Origin: Candidatus Woesebacteria bacterium
GTDB taxonomy: Bacteria; Patescibacteriota; Microgenomatia; UBA8517
DNA: 9,065 nt
NCBI GenBank assembly: GCA_030699485.1
Contig: JAUYMM010000030.1
Location: 1 to 9,065 of the forward strand
Direction of reading: 5' to 3'
Below are positions 1 to 5,818 of this stretch, in pieces; the stretch's first letter is position 1, and each line of letters starts with the position of its first letter. The notes under the pieces are model-generated. The model searched no databases. It was given only the letters and a program-made list of their open reading frames with translations, and had not been told where the DNA came from. Both the position numbers and the translations under genes were made by a program.

Positions 1-159
1 TTGTTTTTCTCCCGTCTGTAAAACTTTTGTAGGAACTTGATATATAACATCGGAAAGCCTACTGTCAGACAAAATTCTAACTTTTAAATTATTTTTATAA
101 ATATTTTCAATTTTTAATAAACCTGAATCGGTAGATACTAAAGTATCTCCTGTAACACA
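1..159 (-). other. N-terminal splicing segment of an intein inside NrdJ (partial)
   Basis: The visible 53 residues start with Cys1 (codon 157-159) in CVTGDTLVSTDSGLLKIENI. This is the classic intein block A: a Cys nucleophile, then GDTLV, a Ser/Thr-rich turn, then G and I/L positions. It is followed by a beta-rich stretch ending in VPTKVLQTGEKQ, which fits the segment before the block B TxxH region. The insertion lies between Pro308 and the RNR catalytic cysteine, so the +1 extein nucleophile after splicing should be that same Cys (expected HN/CGEQ at the far end, outside the window). Whether a homing endonuclease is present, and whether the element is cis or split, cannot be told from here. 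Base composition and codon use look like the host gene, so no recent foreign signature is visible. Confidence 0.9.
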
Positions 160-1083
160 TGGGTTAGTTGCTTCAATTTCACCTATTGCAGGTACTGGAT
201 TTGCTGTACTTTTGTTTATTTTGTCAATAAAGACAAGTCCTGGATCTCCTGTCCTCCATGCTCCTTCTGCAATTTCATCAAATACTTTTTTGGCAGAAAG
301 TTTACCTACCACTTCTTTTGTTTTGGGACTTATTAAATCATATTCTTCATCTTTTCTGTAAGCTTCCATAAAGGCATCTGTTATAGCAACTGATATGTTA
401 AAATTTGTGATTCCACCTTCTTCTTTGCAGTGGATAAATTCCATTACATCAGGATGATCTACACGGAGTATTCCCATATTAGCCCCCCTTCTTTTACCTC
501 CTTGTTTTACTTCGTTAGTTGCTGCATCAAAAATTCTCATAAAAGAAATTGGGCCAGATGCAGTACCTGAAGATGTTTTAACTAATGAACCAGATGGGCG
601 AAGTCTAGTAAAAGAAAATCCTGTCCCACCCCCAGTTTTATGAATAATTGCCTGATATTTTAAAGCATCAAAAATTCCTTCCATTGAGTCTTCAACAGGA
701 AGAACAAAACAAGCAGAATATTGAAGACCATTACCAGTTCCTGCATTCATCAAAGTTGGAGAGTTTGGTAAAAACTTTTTTGAAATCATCAGTTCGTAAA
801 ACTCACGGGCAGATTTTGTTACATCTTTTCTTTTAGCCCCCCATCTTGCTTCACTTGATGCTACTTCCCAAGCAACTCTCCAAACCATTTCTTCTGGAGT
901 TTCAATTGGATTTAAATTAGTATCTTTTACCAGATATCTTTCACCTAATACTTTTAATGCCTGTTCAGACCACTCTCCTTTTGAAAGATCAGAAGGCATT
1001 TTAGGTTTGGTACCTATTTTCTTATCTATTTCTTTTTTTACCTTCTCATAAGAAGGAGCTTTGTAATTTTTAAATTTATTCAT
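1..1083 (-). CDS. nrdJ: Adenosylcobalamin-dependent (class II) ribonucleotide reductase, intein-containing, partial
   Basis: An uninterrupted frame of 361 codons runs off the left edge. Class II RNRs reduce ribonucleotides to deoxyribonucleotides in the cytoplasm using B12. Seen: residues 1-308 match the NrdJ N-terminal half, with PNSPTLMNAG (106-115), the first redox cysteine in YSACFVLP (C125), a glycine-rich TGGGTGFSF (150-158), GGKRRGANMG (195-204), and TNP (306-308) leading into C309. In the family NPCGE holds the radical cysteine. Here, instead of GE, the frame continues as CVTGDTLV, an intein start, so residues 309-361 are intein and the C-extein lies outside the window. The ATG at 1083 is the first possible start, because an in-frame TGA sits at 1090-1092. 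It begins 2 nt after the nrdR stop with no Shine-Dalgarno, implying co-transcription and translational coupling. There is no N-terminal ATP-cone, so allosteric activity control may rest on NrdR. The family is near certain; the full length cannot be judged here. Confidence 0.95.
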   Translation of the reverse strand, partial: MNKFKNYKAPSYEKVKKEIDKKIGTKPKMPSDLSKGEWSEQALKVLGERYLVKDTNLNPIETPEEMVWRVAWEVASSEARWGAKRKDVTKSAREFYELMISKKFLPNSPTLMNAGTGNGLQYSACFVLPVEDSMEGIFDALKYQAIIHKTGGGTGFSFTRLRPSGSLVKTSSGTASGPISFMRIFDAATNEVKQGGKRRGANMGILRVDHPDVMEFIHCKEEGGITNFNISVAITDAFMEAYRKDEEYDLISPKTKEVVGKLSAKKVFDEIAEGAWRTGDPGLVFIDKINKSTANPVPAIGEIEATNPCVTGDTLVSTDSGLLKIENIYKNNLKVRILSDSRLSDVIYQVPTKVLQTGEKQ

Positions 1084-1085
1084 TT

Positions 1086-1532
1086 TTATTCATTTCTGTC
1101 TATTAACTTTTCAAAATCTGTTAAGTCTTCAAATTGTAAATAAACGCTAGCAAACCTAAGCCAAGCTACTTTATCTATTTTTTTAAGTCTTTTTAGAATG
1201 GCATTTCCTATTATTTTACTTGATATCTCTTCTTTTTCAGCCTTTAGCATTTCTCTTTCAACCTCGTCTGCTATTTCGTTAACCAAATCAAGTGATACAG
1301 GTCTTTTTTCAATTGACCTTAAAATTCCTCTTTTTACTTTCTCTTTATCAAAAGGTTCCCTTTTTCCTTCTCTTTTAATGACCCATAAAACTGATGTTTT
1401 GACTGATTCATGCGTGGTAAACCTTTTTCCACATTTTCCACACTCTCTTCTTCTTCTTAGTCCATGACCATCGTCAATGACCCTTGATTCGAGGACTTGT
1501 GTATCGTTATGTTTGCAAAATGGACAATTCAT
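1086..1532 (-). CDS. nrdR: Transcriptional repressor NrdR
   Basis: The product has 148 residues, the usual NrdR length. Seen: an N-terminal zinc ribbon with C3-x2-C6 and C31-x2-C34 around the conserved ESRVIDDGHGLRRRRECGKC-type core, then FTTHE (38-42), then an ATP-cone from about residue 48 to 138, with VIKREGKREPFDKEKVKRGI at its start and VAWLRFASVYLQF near its end. In the family, NrdR binds ATP/dATP through the cone and represses ribonucleotide reductase genes when dATP is high. It lies directly upstream of nrdJ with a 2-nt gap, so repressor and target form one transcript. Two NrdR-box-like dyads abut the ATG, suggesting autoregulation of the pair. There is no Shine-Dalgarno. The gene appears intact with all four zinc ligands. 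Confidence 0.97.
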   Translation of the reverse strand: MNCPFCKHNDTQVLESRVIDDGHGLRRRRECGKCGKRFTTHESVKTSVLWVIKREGKREPFDKEKVKRGILRSIEKRPVSLDLVNEIADEVEREMLKAEKEEISSKIIGNAILKRLKKIDKVAWLRFASVYLQFEDLTDFEKLIDRNE

Positions 1533-1548
1533 ACGCTATATCTAGTGA
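1533..1548 (-). promoter_or_regulatory. nrdR: NrdR box 1 (proximal)
   Basis: Read on the minus strand the site is TCACTAGATATAGCGT. It matches the known NrdR box core CwAtATaTwG at 9 of 10 positions and keeps most of the aca/tgt flanks. It touches the nrdR start codon, so the bound repressor would sit on the transcription start. The embedded TAGATA lies 6 nt before the ATG and could itself be the -10 element. Confidence 0.7.
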
Positions 1549-1564
1549 CAAAATTGATGTTCTA

Positions 1565-1580
1565 ACACTAGGGGTAGATA
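1565..1580 (-). promoter_or_regulatory. nrdR: NrdR box 2 (distal)
   Basis: On the minus strand this is TATCTACCCCTAGTGT. The outer halves CTA and TAGTGT fit the NrdR box; the centre (CCCC) does not. It starts exactly 32 bp from box 1, the roughly three-helical-turn spacing typical of tandem NrdR boxes, which is the main reason to believe it. A TTGACT that could serve as a -35 lies just upstream (1580-1585), but no good -10 is found 17 bp from it. Confidence 0.5.
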
Positions 1581-1692
1581 GTCAACTATAAACTTTTATA
1601 ACTAAATATATCAGCTCATGCGAGAGTTGAACTTAAAAAAATCAATTACGATATTGCTCGCGGAAATAGTGAGGAGAATGCGGAGTAAAAAA

Positions 1693-2325
1693 TTACTTCA
1701 CATCAAAGGTATCTTCAGGAGGAACTAGACCTTTTGAGAGCATTAAGTCACGAACTTTTTTGTATGTTTCCTTGGAATAATTACTCATTATAATAACTTT
1801 AGGTCTTAAATCTTCTGGGGCAATTGGTAAGATTTCATTTTCAATTACTTCCCTATGTTTAAGTGATGCTGTTGCTAATTTATTTAAATAAACTGCGTCG
1901 TCAGTGTCTTTTGGTATTGCTTTCTCTAAATATTTTGAAGATTTGGTTAAAGTAGAAAATCCTAAATCTGGCTTGAGTTTGTTAAATAATTCTCTAGCAG
2001 AATTTAGTCGTTTGTCAGCAAAAAGCAAATTAAGCTCTGCTTTTTTGTCCTGATTAAAAGTCAAGATGTACCACATCTTATCTCGTACTACTTTTAAATA
2101 CCATAGAGGATTATCAGGATGAATTTTTCCTGGATAGGCTAATAAGTAATCTATTGATCCATGAACAGCTTTGCTGTCAACTTTTTCACTATCAACTTTT
2201 TCAGACAAAACCATTGGAGAGTATGCATATTTGACCGATGCAGATTTAAGAATAGAGACCGAAAGTATGAGTAAAGCAATTATTATTGTAGTAGCCACTC
2301 CTACAGTTTTACCTTTGATTTTCAT
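1693..2325 (-). CDS. DUF5667 domain-containing membrane-anchored protein
   Basis: The product has 210 residues. Seen: a basic start and a single hydrophobic segment at about residues 8-28 that acts as a signal anchor, a short linker with a tandem SEKVD repeat, then a domain beginning HPDNPLWYLKVVRDKMWYI and continuing TFNQDKKAELNLLFADKRL. That signature (a D-x-PLYPLK-like motif, then LTFD-x-x-KKAEL, then LADKRL-x-A) is typical of DUF5667, a helical extracytoplasmic domain common in Candidate Phyla bacteria and of unknown biochemical function. The remainder is predicted helical. It follows the CPBP gene by 41 nt and has its own promoter-like sequence, so it may be a separate transcript. No enzymatic motif is visible. 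A role at the cell surface is inference only. Confidence 0.75.
   Translation of the reverse strand: MKIKGKTVGVATTIIIALLILSVSILKSASVKYAYSPMVLSEKVDSEKVDSKAVHGSIDYLLAYPGKIHPDNPLWYLKVVRDKMWYILTFNQDKKAELNLLFADKRLNSARELFNKLKPDLGFSTLTKSSKYLEKAIPKDTDDAVYLNKLATASLKHREVIENEILPIAPEDLRPKVIIMSNYSKETYKKVRDLMLSKGLVPPEDTFDVK
2174..2203 (-). repeat. 15-bp in-frame tandem duplication in the DUF5667 gene
   Basis: Two adjacent 15-bp units, CTGTCAACTTTTTCA and CTATCAACTTTTTCA on the plus strand, differ at one base. They encode repeated EKVDS residues in the linker between the membrane anchor and the DUF5667 domain. This looks like replication slippage; in-frame units change linker length without breaking the gene. 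Confidence 0.85.
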
Positions 2326-2330
2326 TGGTG

Positions 2331-2356
2331 ATTGTAATTGTATACCAAACTGTCAA
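2331..2356 (-). promoter_or_regulatory. Putative promoter of the DUF5667 gene
   Basis: On the minus strand a perfect TTGACA (2356-2351) is followed by TGGTATACA (an extended -10 pattern, 2347-2339) and by TACAAT (2336-2331). TACAAT ends 5 nt before the ATG at 2325, as for other genes in this window, but its distance from TTGACA is only 14 bp. Which hexamer is used is uncertain. Confidence 0.45.
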
Positions 2357-2366
2357 CCCCTGCAAA

Positions 2367-3005
2367 TCACCTAAACAAAATTATTGGCCATTGCCAAAGG
2401 ACGTGAAGTAAAATTGGGGAAATAATATTTTTTGTTCTGGCATATACAAAGGCACTCCCTACTCCAAACAATGTAGTTAAGATCAAATAAATAACACTTG
2501 CTGATAAATCTAATTTCCAAACAAATATGGTAATAGGAACATGAATTATTGCCCAGAAAAAGCTGGTTAAAAGATTTGCAGGAAGCTCCTTACCCATAAA
2601 CTTCCAAACTCTAGTAAAAACATAACCTCTAAAGGTAAGTTCTTCTGTAATTGCAGTTATAAAGGATAAGCCTAGTGCTGTAAAAAGTGGTAAATTACCA
2701 ATGTTAGCTTCTAAATTAAACTGGCCACCATATTTAATTAAATTAATAATTAAGGCCTCCATTACAAAAAAGGCTCCTAAACCTAGTGCGTAATAAACTG
2801 CAGGAAATAAATTTTTAGATGTTATTCCAAGTGAATCCAATCCTTTTCTTTCTTTTTTGAGAAGATAAAAAACAGGTAATAACCAAATAACAGGTTTTAT
2901 AAATAATTCTTCAATGGTCTCAGGGAGTTGAAACAGGAATCTATAAAACCCCCAAACTATTAAAAGATAGACAGATAACGAAATAGCATATTTAAAAGAT
3001 TTCAT
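2367..3005 (-). CDS. CPBP-family (CAAX/Abi-type) intramembrane metalloprotease
   Basis: A 212-residue, strongly hydrophobic protein with about six membrane segments (roughly 6-24, 36-50, 66-90, 103-120, 143-162, 168-187). Seen: CPBP motif 1 as EELTFRGYVF (E121, E122, R126), motif 2 as FFWAIIHVP (H155), and motif 3 as SPILLHVLWQ (H201). These Glu and His residues form the zinc-type active site of the CAAX prenyl protease 2/Abi family. In bacteria such proteins act in bacteriocin self-immunity, protein processing, or unknown roles; the true substrate cannot be read from sequence. The start ATG is 2 nt downstream of the HEPN gene stop, so the two are almost certainly one operon. No Shine-Dalgarno is visible, consistent with coupled translation. 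All three motifs are intact. Confidence 0.88.
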   Translation of the reverse strand: MKSFKYAISLSVYLLIVWGFYRFLFQLPETIEELFIKPVIWLLPVFYLLKKERKGLDSLGITSKNLFPAVYYALGLGAFFVMEALIINLIKYGGQFNLEANIGNLPLFTALGLSFITAITEELTFRGYVFTRVWKFMGKELPANLLTSFFWAIIHVPITIFVWKLDLSASVIYLILTTLFGVGSAFVYARTKNIISPILLHVLWQWPIILFR

Positions 3006-3007
3006 TT

Positions 3008-3538
3008 TTATTTAATTTTACACCCACTAAAGGCCATGTCCATTGCTTTAACAATCATTTTTACTTTATCACGAGCCTCTGGGAAAGTTATTGCTCTTTT
3101 TTCATCGGGAAACCAATGAAAAACTAAATTCCTACATTTAATCCATGTCTCCCAAAGTGTATCTGCAAGTCTTTTGCTTGTCTCGGAGCCAGACGAACCT
3201 CCACAAAATTTAACCAATTTATCATATACGCTTTCTCCACTTCTATACTTCTTTTCTAAATATGGATTTAGAGCTTTACCTATTCTAAAATATTTTCCAT
3301 GATAATCTTCTTCTGTAATAAAACCCATATCAAGAAATACTTTTTTTAAAAAACCTTCATAGGCCTTAGCCGCAGGAAAAACAATAAAAGAGTAATCATG
3401 AAACACCTTACTTCCAGAGGGCATATCCCCTCCCCAACTCTTAACAACGTTCGCGAGGAACTCAGATGCAACAAGGAGTTCTTGTAAATCTTCTTCTATA
3501 TAATCCCACCAAACTTTGTTTTGTAGGTTAAGATCCAT
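3008..3538 (-). CDS. HEPN-domain protein, putative RNase (RNase LS/RnlA-like HEPN)
   Basis: The product has 176 residues from the ATG at 3538. A longer frame opens at a TTG at 3565, but that would overlap the divergent PBP start, so the ATG is preferred. It is mostly helical. Seen: FPAAKAYEGFLKKVF (54-68), like the first HEPN helix pair, and near the C-terminus CRNLVFHWF (135-143), which contains R136-N137 and H141, the HEPN RX4H catalytic motif. The layout (KAxEGfLkk followed by a late RN-x3-H) resembles HEPN domains of the RNase LS type. Known HEPN proteins of this kind cut RNA as toxins or in phage defence; activity here is inferred from the intact motif. It is the first gene of a tight pair with the CPBP protease. 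No small antitoxin or nucleotidyltransferase partner is adjacent. It could instead be a non-toxic RNA-binding HEPN. Confidence 0.6.
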   Translation of the reverse strand: MDLNLQNKVWWDYIEEDLQELLVASEFLANVVKSWGGDMPSGSKVFHDYSFIVFPAAKAYEGFLKKVFLDMGFITEEDYHGKYFRIGKALNPYLEKKYRSGESVYDKLVKFCGGSSGSETSKRLADTLWETWIKCRNLVFHWFPDEKRAITFPEARDKVKMIVKAMDMAFSGCKIK

Positions 3539-3544
3539 TAGAAT
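3516..3544 (+). promoter_or_regulatory. Putative promoter of the first PBP gene
   Basis: TTGTTT (3516-3521), a 17-bp spacer, then TAGAAT (3539-3544), ending 5 nt before the ATG. This places the predicted transcription start at the start codon. A perfect TATAAT further up (3499-3504) is an alternative -10, but it lacks a -35 and would leave a leader with no ribosome-binding site. Confidence 0.5.
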
Positions 3545-3546
3545 TA

Positions 3547-3575
3547 AGTATGAAGCATTTTTCAACTGTATACAA
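3547..3575 (-). promoter_or_regulatory. Putative promoter of the HEPN-CPBP operon
   Basis: On the minus strand TTGTAT (3575-3570), a 17-bp spacer, then CATACT (3552-3547), ending 8 nt before the ATG at 3538. It lies inside the first codons of the divergent PBP, so the two promoters overlap almost completely. Both hexamers are weak matches. Confidence 0.4.
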
Positions 3576-5736
3576 TAGAAAAAGAATTGTTTTTTTTACT
3601 ATTCTCATTTCATTTTCTTTGTGGCTCTTTTGGGGTATTCCACTACCTACAAAATTATCTTCTCCTGATATTCCTGTATCAACTAAATTGTTTGATAGAA
3701 ATGGAAAATTAATTTATGAAATATATGCAGGAACAAGACGAAGCCCTGTTAATCTTGATGAACTGCCTGATTACATAAAAAACTCTACAATATCAATTGA
3801 GGATAAAGATTTTTACAAACATTATGGATTTTCATTTTCAGGTATAGCAAGGTCAGTATATAAGATAGTAACAAGAGGTAAAGTTGAAGGTGGATCTACC
3901 TTAACCCAACAACTTGTAAAAAATGCACTATTAACTCCAGAGAGAACAATTAGAAGAAAAGCAAGAGAATTTTTCCTTACTATGGTGGTTGAAGGAATAT
4001 ATTCAAAAAAACAAATTATCGAAATGTACTTAAATCAAATTCCATATGGATCAACTGCTTATGGCATTGAAAGTGCATCAGAGCTTTATTTTGGTAAATC
4101 AGCCAAAGATTTAACTCTTGCAGAGGCAACATTAATTGCAGGTCTTCCACAAAGCCCAACTAGGTATTCTCCATTTGGTGCTCATCCTGAACTTGCCAAA
4201 GAGCGTCAAAAAGAAGTCTTAATCCAAATGGTAAAAAATAATTTCATCTCACAAGAAGAAGCAGATAAAACTTTTGAAGTTAATCTACAATATACTGAAA
4301 TTAAAGCTCCAACTGCTCCCCATTTTGCTCTCTGGGTAAAAGATCAGTTGGTTGAGAAGTATGGAGAAAAATTAGTTGAACAGGGAGGTCTTCGCGTAAG
4401 TACAACTCTAGATTTAGAATTACAAGAATTTGCACAAACGGCAGTAGCCACAGAGGTGGCAAAACTTAAAAATCAAAATGTTGGAAATGGTGCTGTAATT
4501 GTTACCCATCCTTCAACTGGAGAAATACTTGCAATGGTCGGAAGTAAAGATTATTTTGCCAAAGATGAAGATGGAAAAGTAAATGTAATACTTGCCAAAA
4601 GACAACCTGGGTCTTCAATTAAACCTATTAACTATGCACTTGCAATAAAGAATAAAAAAATAACTTTAGCTACTACTTTTTCTGATGTTCCCACTTGTTT
4701 TTCTGTTTCAGGACAATCACTTTACTGCCCTAGAAACTATGATGGAACTTATCATGGCTTAACCCAAACAAGATTTGCTTTGGGTAATTCATACAATATT
4801 CCTGCAGTTAAAGTGCTTGCTTTAAATGGAGTTAATGACCTTGTTGACTTTGCAAAAAGTTTAGGATTAACAACACTTGAAGATCCAAGTAATTACGGTC
4901 TTTCTTTAACTCTTGGTGGTGGTGAAGTCAAACCATATGACATGGCAGAGGCTTTTGGAGTTTTTGCTAATAACGGCATAAAAGAACCGTTAATTGCAAT
5001 TACCAAAATTGAAAATTGGAAAGGTAAGGTGTTGGAAGAAATAATAATTAAAGATAAAAAATTAAGTGGTCCAAAAGTATTAGATATTGGAACTACTTTT
5101 TTAATTTCCCATATCTTGCATGATAATAATGCAAGAAGTCAGGCTTTTGGTCCTTCATCTTTTTTAAATGTTAAGGGTCATCCAGAAGTATCTGTTAAAA
5201 CAGGAACAACAAATGATAGGCGTGATAATTGGACTATTGGTTATACAAAACAAATAGCAGTAGTTGTCTGGGTGGGAAACAATGATAATTCTCCGATGGG
5301 TGGCGCTGTATCAGGAATATCAGGTGCTTCCCCTATTTGGAACAAGGTAATTAAATTTGCATTAGATAAATCAGAAAAAGGTGAATACGATAAGGACGAT
5401 GATGGTCATTCTTGGCCATTACAACCAGAGGAAGTAGTTGGTGCTACAATTTGCGCTGATACTGGTGGAGCTGTAACTGAAGGATCTGGATGCCCAACAC
5501 GTTTTGAATATTTTCTTGCAGGTACCCTACCAACTACGACAAACGTAGTAAATCAAGATGTATTAATATTTAAAGATACGGGTCAAATTGCAAATTCTGA
5601 TGCCTTACCTGAACAAATTGAGGCTCAAAATAAACCAATTTATACAGATCCAACAGGTGGAATGTATTGTCTAAGTTGTCCCATTTCTTCTTCATCCGCA
5701 ACTATCCGTTACCCCCTTAAAAGGTCAGACCTTTAA
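3550..5736 (+). CDS. Class A penicillin-binding protein (PBP1A-type glycosyltransferase/transpeptidase), copy 1
   Basis: A 728-residue bifunctional peptidoglycan synthase. Seen: one N-terminal membrane anchor (about 13-30); a GT51 domain with EDKDFYKHYG (catalytic E84), GGSTLTQQ (114-121), the second acid E148 in VVEGIYSKKQIIEMYLNQ, and LPQSPTRYSPF; then a transpeptidase domain with S355-SI-K358, S414-Y-N416 and K550-TG. All catalytic motifs are intact, so it should polymerise lipid II and cross-link stems outside the membrane. Oddities: six cysteines, all extracytoplasmic (C383, C393, C635, C648, C707, C710), mostly in pairs that could form disulfides; a DKDDDGH calcium-loop-like motif at 614-620; and a Ser/Thr/Cys-rich tail. 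The last residues (KRSDL) and the stop are encoded by the left palindrome of a REP-like element. The ATG at 3550 has no Shine-Dalgarno but a -10-like TAGAAT 5 nt upstream. It is paralogous to the PBP at 6650. Confidence 0.96.
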   Translation: MKHFSTVYNRKRIVFFTILISFSLWLFWGIPLPTKLSSPDIPVSTKLFDRNGKLIYEIYAGTRRSPVNLDELPDYIKNSTISIEDKDFYKHYGFSFSGIARSVYKIVTRGKVEGGSTLTQQLVKNALLTPERTIRRKAREFFLTMVVEGIYSKKQIIEMYLNQIPYGSTAYGIESASELYFGKSAKDLTLAEATLIAGLPQSPTRYSPFGAHPELAKERQKEVLIQMVKNNFISQEEADKTFEVNLQYTEIKAPTAPHFALWVKDQLVEKYGEKLVEQGGLRVSTTLDLELQEFAQTAVATEVAKLKNQNVGNGAVIVTHPSTGEILAMVGSKDYFAKDEDGKVNVILAKRQPGSSIKPINYALAIKNKKITLATTFSDVPTCFSVSGQSLYCPRNYDGTYHGLTQTRFALGNSYNIPAVKVLALNGVNDLVDFAKSLGLTTLEDPSNYGLSLTLGGGEVKPYDMAEAFGVFANNGIKEPLIAITKIENWKGKVLEEIIIKDKKLSGPKVLDIGTTFLISHILHDNNARSQAFGPSSFLNVKGHPEVSVKTGTTNDRRDNWTIGYTKQIAVVVWVGNNDNSPMGGAVSGISGASPIWNKVIKFALDKSEKGEYDKDDDGHSWPLQPEEVVGATICADTGGAVTEGSGCPTRFEYFLAGTLPTTTNVVNQDVLIFKDTGQIANSDALPEQIEAQNKPIYTDPTGGMYCLSCPISSSSATIRYPLKRSDL

Positions 5737-5763
5737 AGGTAGATCAATAAAAGGTCTGACCTT
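5721..5763. repeat. REP-like pair of palindromes (BIME-like)
   Basis: Two 13-bp odd palindromes, AAGGTCAGACCTT (5721-5733) and AAGGTCTGACCTT (5751-5763), have centres 30 bp apart. Together they also form a perfect 14-bp inverted repeat (5721-5734 with 5750-5763) around a 15-nt loop. Small GGTCWGACC palindromes in pairs resemble REP elements mobilised by IS200-like REP-associated transposases, though no such transposase is in the window. The left copy covers the end and stop codon of the PBP gene. The transcript could fold into one long hairpin and act as a 3' stabiliser or weak terminator; no T-run follows directly (the nearest, TTTTTTT, starts at 5777). Confidence 0.75.
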
Positions 5764-5781
5764 AACAAAAACTACATTTTT

Positions 5782-5811
5782 TTGACATTCACATGCATAA
5801 CAATGTACACT
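5782..5811 (+). promoter_or_regulatory. Putative promoter of the four-cysteine small protein gene
   Basis: TTGACA (5782-5787), an 18-bp spacer, then TACACT (5806-5811), followed by 7 nt and the ATG at 5819. The perfect -35, acceptable -10 and spacing predict transcription starting at or next to the start codon. Confidence 0.6.
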
Positions 5812-5818
5812 ACCGGCT

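Noticed and set aside
648..836. 62-codon plus-strand frame
   Set aside because: It lies wholly inside the well-supported nrdJ gene on the other strand and has no recognisable product.
1198..1467. 89-codon plus-strand frame
   Set aside because: It is antisense to nrdR; its Ser/Leu/Phe-rich composition is what the complement of a Lys/Glu-rich gene gives.
1620..1661. GCGAG/CTCGC inverted repeat as a terminator between the DUF5667 gene and nrdR
   Set aside because: A 5-bp stem with a loop of more than 30 nt, and the T-run lies inside the loop rather than after it.
1619..1729. 36-codon plus-strand frame starting MRELNLKKS
   Set aside because: It runs into the 3' end of the DUF5667 gene, has no promoter or ribosome-binding site, and its basic content can arise by chance.
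2171..2374. 67-codon plus-strand frame
   Set aside because: It is antisense to the DUF5667 gene and its promoter region, with no family features.
3499..3504. Perfect TATAAT upstream of the first PBP
   Set aside because: No usable -35 at 16-18 bp, and the resulting leader of about 40 nt has no Shine-Dalgarno; kept only as an alternative -10.
3536..3565. Upstream TTG start for the HEPN protein at 3565
   Set aside because: It would overlap the divergent PBP start and adds nine residues without family support; the ATG at 3538 is preferred.
5721..5783. Classical intrinsic terminator after the first PBP
   Set aside because: The hairpin is strong, but the T-run begins about 13 nt after the stem and the stem is mostly A/T at its base; a REP-like element explains the double palindrome better.
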